In this document: one piece after another, positions 22,012-24,017 of the stretch
How positions within the stretch are numbered: position 1 is the first letter of the stretch
Layout of the letters: each line of letters opens with the position of its first letter
Source of the DNA: Alkalibacter sp964582705
GTDB lineage: Bacteria; Bacillota; Clostridia; Eubacteriales; Alkalibacteraceae
NCBI GenBank assembly: GCA_964582705.1
Contig: CAZOTE010000028.1
Location: 1-24,017, forward strand
Reading direction: 5' to 3'
DNA: 24,017 nt
Position numbers and translations under genes: made by a program
The notes under the pieces: generated by a model
Seen by the model: the letters and a program-made list of their open reading frames with translations, nothing else
Database searches by the model: none
What the model was told of the DNA's origin: nothing

Positions 22012-22140
22012 AAGTTATAAGTATTAAGTTGCTGTGGATTCCTTCCGGGTCGCGGCAAGTCGGTGAGGCGAGAAATAAAGGTTAAACAGTCGTATTATTC
22101 GCTTTCCACTTTCCAACTTTTACTTTAAACTTAAACTGCA
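22012..22140. repeat. mosaic intergenic repeat between tagG and the FtsX permease gene
   Basis: The AT module AAAGTTATAAGTATTAAGTT (22012-22031), a GGATTCCTTCCGGGTCG core variant, GCGAGAAATAA (22069-22079), AAACAGTCGTATTA (22084-22097, identical to 12444-12457) and CTTTCCA heptamers (about 22101-22116). It has the same module types as the atp and prfA-ywlC copies, in the same heptamer orientation. Confidence 0.7.
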
Positions 22141-22153
22141 CGTAAACCGGACC

Positions 22154-24017
22154 CTACTCTCCGTATGCTTTGAGCGCCTCCTGAAGGGCAATCCTATTTA
22201 TTTTTCTCTTTCCTGCAAAAGTCCCTGCAAAAAATATTGCCATGATGATCACAAATCCTAAAACGGCATGCACGACCCTGAATTCAAATGGTATGACCAT
22301 CCCATAGCCTTTCGCGAAGAATTCCACCATCCAGTTCAACGAAATCAGGGCAATTGGAATGCTTGCGATAAAAGAAATCACTGTGTATACCAGGTAGCTG
22401 TCAAGGACCATGGAATTTATCTCTTTTTTATTGTATCCCATTACCTTCAATAGGGATATGTTGTAATAATTATCCTCTACGGTCATTGTAGTGAGGACAA
22501 AAAGTATCACCAACGCGATCAGCGCGGAAGAGCCTACCATTATATAAACTGCATACTTCATGAAATCCTGCATCAATTCAGCTTGATCCATGATAGCTCT
22601 TTTCTCCAATATGGCGGAATAATCTTCAGAAGAAGGTCTCTCTAGAGCGTATATTCCTGTGAAAAGATCTCTCGTCTCACCATCCGTGATAACTTGGCTT
22701 AAATAGCCTCTTTCCATATATATCTTGTCTGAACTGTAATCCTCAGAAACTGCCTTTATCTCTAGGGTGACGCTCCTTGAGCCAAGCCTTAAATCTACCA
22801 CGTCTCCTTCCTCCACCCCGAATTTCAGGCTCGCGCTCTTAGTAACTACCCCTCCCTCCTCCAGGAGGGATGTGATGTTTTCTCCCCTACTGTTATAAAG
22901 GTTGTACAGCTCGTTATCCGATTCAAGTCCGGCTGCTATTAGTGAATCCCCTTCCAAGAATACATCCGGATACGTTAAAAAACGCTCCTGCCCTCCTATT
23001 ATATTCGGCTGCATATCAGAGGGATCTATATATGCTTCATATTCATAGGCAACGGATTCGTAGCTTTCCAATGCCATCCTTTCTATCAAGCCGTCCATCA
23101 TGAAGCTAAAAAGTATCAACAGGGTGGACAATGCGATGCCAAAGAAAAATATGGCGAACTTCCCAGTATTTCTTACAGCATATAGGTATTTGAATTTCGT
23201 CTTTCCCTTGGCGCTTTTAAGCAGGCTGCTCGTGATTTTTGTCAAACGGTTTACCTTCTTTTCCCTATGCAGGTAAAGGAGATCAAGGGGCTTTGTAGAA
23301 AGCATTTTAAATATTACGATACCGGAAAGGCCTGTGAAAAATATCATAGGCACAAAAACTGCGGTTAAAAACACCGACACTTCCTGATTTATTGGGCTTG
23401 CAGGGAGAAGATAAAACTCAAGGTACATATTCTTCATAGGTTCCGCTGCCAAAACCCCAGCAAAATATCCGGCAATGAGCATCGGAAGGGCGATTATCCC
23501 CACGAGGATAAGATAAGGCAAAGCAATATTTCGTCTCCTGTACCCAATCGCCTTCAATAGCCCTATCTGACTTCTTTCAGCATTTAAAATCTTGAATATT
23601 ATTATTGCCGCTATAACTATGGCAATTAAAGCTATCATTATGCTCAATCCTAGGGTAAATACTTTTCCCCCACGCAATTCGTCAAATATCGCGCCGCTTC
23701 TGAGCTGATTTTCTGTCAGCACGGCGCCAAAGGCGAAATTTAGCTGTTCATGGTCCGATATCCTTTCGGATATCTTTTCTCGAAACTCCATGCTGTCCAT
23801 TCCATCCGATATTCTTCCTGCGAGCCTCAAACCCAGCGAACCCGAAATCGACTCAAAGGCTCCGTCTGTAAAAAGTGCAAGAGTCTGCTTTCCGTTGTCT
23901 ATGATAAAAGATTCGTCAAGCATTGGAAATGTATAATCGGGAAAAAGTACATATCCAGTGACTAGAAAAGACTTTCCATCAATATCGATATCATCCCCTA
24001 TTTCGATATCATTTTTT
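22154..24017 (-). CDS. large FtsX-family ABC transporter permease, 5' end outside the window
   Basis: The frame stays open to the window edge, so the ATG at 23923 is internal: 31 more codons upstream read ...DIEIGDDIDIDGKSFLVTGY, part of the extracellular domain. About 620 codons are present. There are two FtsX permease domains. The first has helices at FTLGLSIMIALIAIVIAAII followed by the cytoplasmic LLKAIGYRRRNIALPYLIL. The second, near the C-terminus, has SSALIALVILFVLTTMTVE and LLKVMGYNKKEINSMVL. A large extracellular domain lies between them. The LLKxxGY signature is typical of MacB/LolCE/YknZ-type permeases, which use energy for mechanical or export work without a classic pore. The ATPase partner is probably upstream, outside the window. 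The substrate is unknown. Confidence 0.9.
   Translation of the reverse strand, partial: KNDIEIGDDIDIDGKSFLVTGYVLFPDYTFPMLDESFIIDNGKQTLALFTDGAFESISGSLGLRLAGRISDGMDSMEFREKISERISDHEQLNFAFGAVLTENQLRSGAIFDELRGGKVFTLGLSIMIALIAIVIAAIIIFKILNAERSQIGLLKAIGYRRRNIALPYLILVGIIALPMLIAGYFAGVLAAEPMKNMYLEFYLLPASPINQEVSVFLTAVFVPMIFFTGLSGIVIFKMLSTKPLDLLYLHREKKVNRLTKITSSLLKSAKGKTKFKYLYAVRNTGKFAIFFFGIALSTLLILFSFMMDGLIERMALESYESVAYEYEAYIDPSDMQPNIIGGQERFLTYPDVFLEGDSLIAAGLESDNELYNLYNSRGENITSLLEEGGVVTKSASLKFGVEEGDVVDLRLGSRSVTLEIKAVSEDYSSDKIYMERGYLSQVITDGETRDLFTGIYALERPSSEDYSAILEKRAIMDQAELMQDFMKYAVYIMVGSSALIALVILFVLTTMTVEDNYYNISLLKVMGYNKKEINSMVLDSYLVYTVISFIASIPIALISLNWMVEFFAKGYGMVIPFEFRVVHAVLGFVIIMAIFFAGTFAGKRKINRIALQEALKAYGE

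Noticed and set aside
23923..23923. ATG at 23923 as the true start of the FtsX permease
   Set aside because: The frame is open for 31 more codons to the window edge, and those residues read as part of the extracellular domain, so the start lies outside the window.

Overview
The window looks like the chromosome of an anaerobic Gram-positive bacterium of the class Clostridia. It has strong purine-rich ribosome-binding sites, wall-glycan (teichoic-acid-type) export genes, and the Firmicutes gene order prfA - ywlC - ywlE - rpiB - upp - comEB - atp operon. The ATP synthase has several c-subunit genes, one of them a multi-hairpin form, and its c subunits carry Na+-type ligands. That combination is best known from Acetobacterium and Eubacterium (Eubacteriaceae), so a relative of that group is likely, but the species cannot be named from this sequence.

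Layout. Almost all genes are on the minus strand, so the window reads from right to left. At 24017-22154 lies the 3' part of a large FtsX-type ABC permease gene that runs off the window edge. At 21910-19865 is a two-gene polysaccharide/teichoic acid exporter (tagG-like permease, and tagH-like ATPase with a C-terminal glycan-binding-type domain). It converges on the only plus-strand gene, 17387-19825, a fused TagF-like polyol-phosphate transferase and GT4 glycosyltransferase; a 16-bp-stem terminator lies between them. These three genes probably make and export one wall glycan. Then come a 6-phospho-3-hexuloisomerase-like gene, an M29 aminopeptidase, a two-CBS-domain protein and a tandem pair of half-size chromate-family (CHR) transporters.

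From 13866 leftward a housekeeping operon runs from a good promoter: prfA, ywlC (sua5), ywlE, rpiB, upp, then a terminator. comEB (dCMP deaminase) follows, and then the complete F1Fo ATP synthase operon: atpZ, atpI, atpB, three c-subunit genes, atpF, atpH, atpA, atpG, atpD, atpC, closed by a GAGA-loop terminator at 401-430. The first c gene encodes three fused hairpins with a single ion-binding carboxylate (E77); the equivalent residues in hairpins 2 and 3 are Gln. The other two c genes are ordinary single hairpins. They appear nearly identical, and one contains a 100-N assembly gap. This predicts a mixed rotor with fewer ion sites per ring than an all-single-hairpin ring of the same size.

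The other striking feature is a family of mosaic intergenic repeats (CTTTCCA heptamers, AAGTTATAAGATATAAG-type AT modules, short triloop palindromes, and a 43-bp block repeated exactly 12.4 kb apart). They fill the spaces around the c-subunit genes, the prfA-ywlC gap where prmC is often found in Firmicutes, the end of the atp operon, and the space between the exporter and the FtsX gene. No rRNA, tRNA, CRISPR array, insertion sequence or phage gene was seen.
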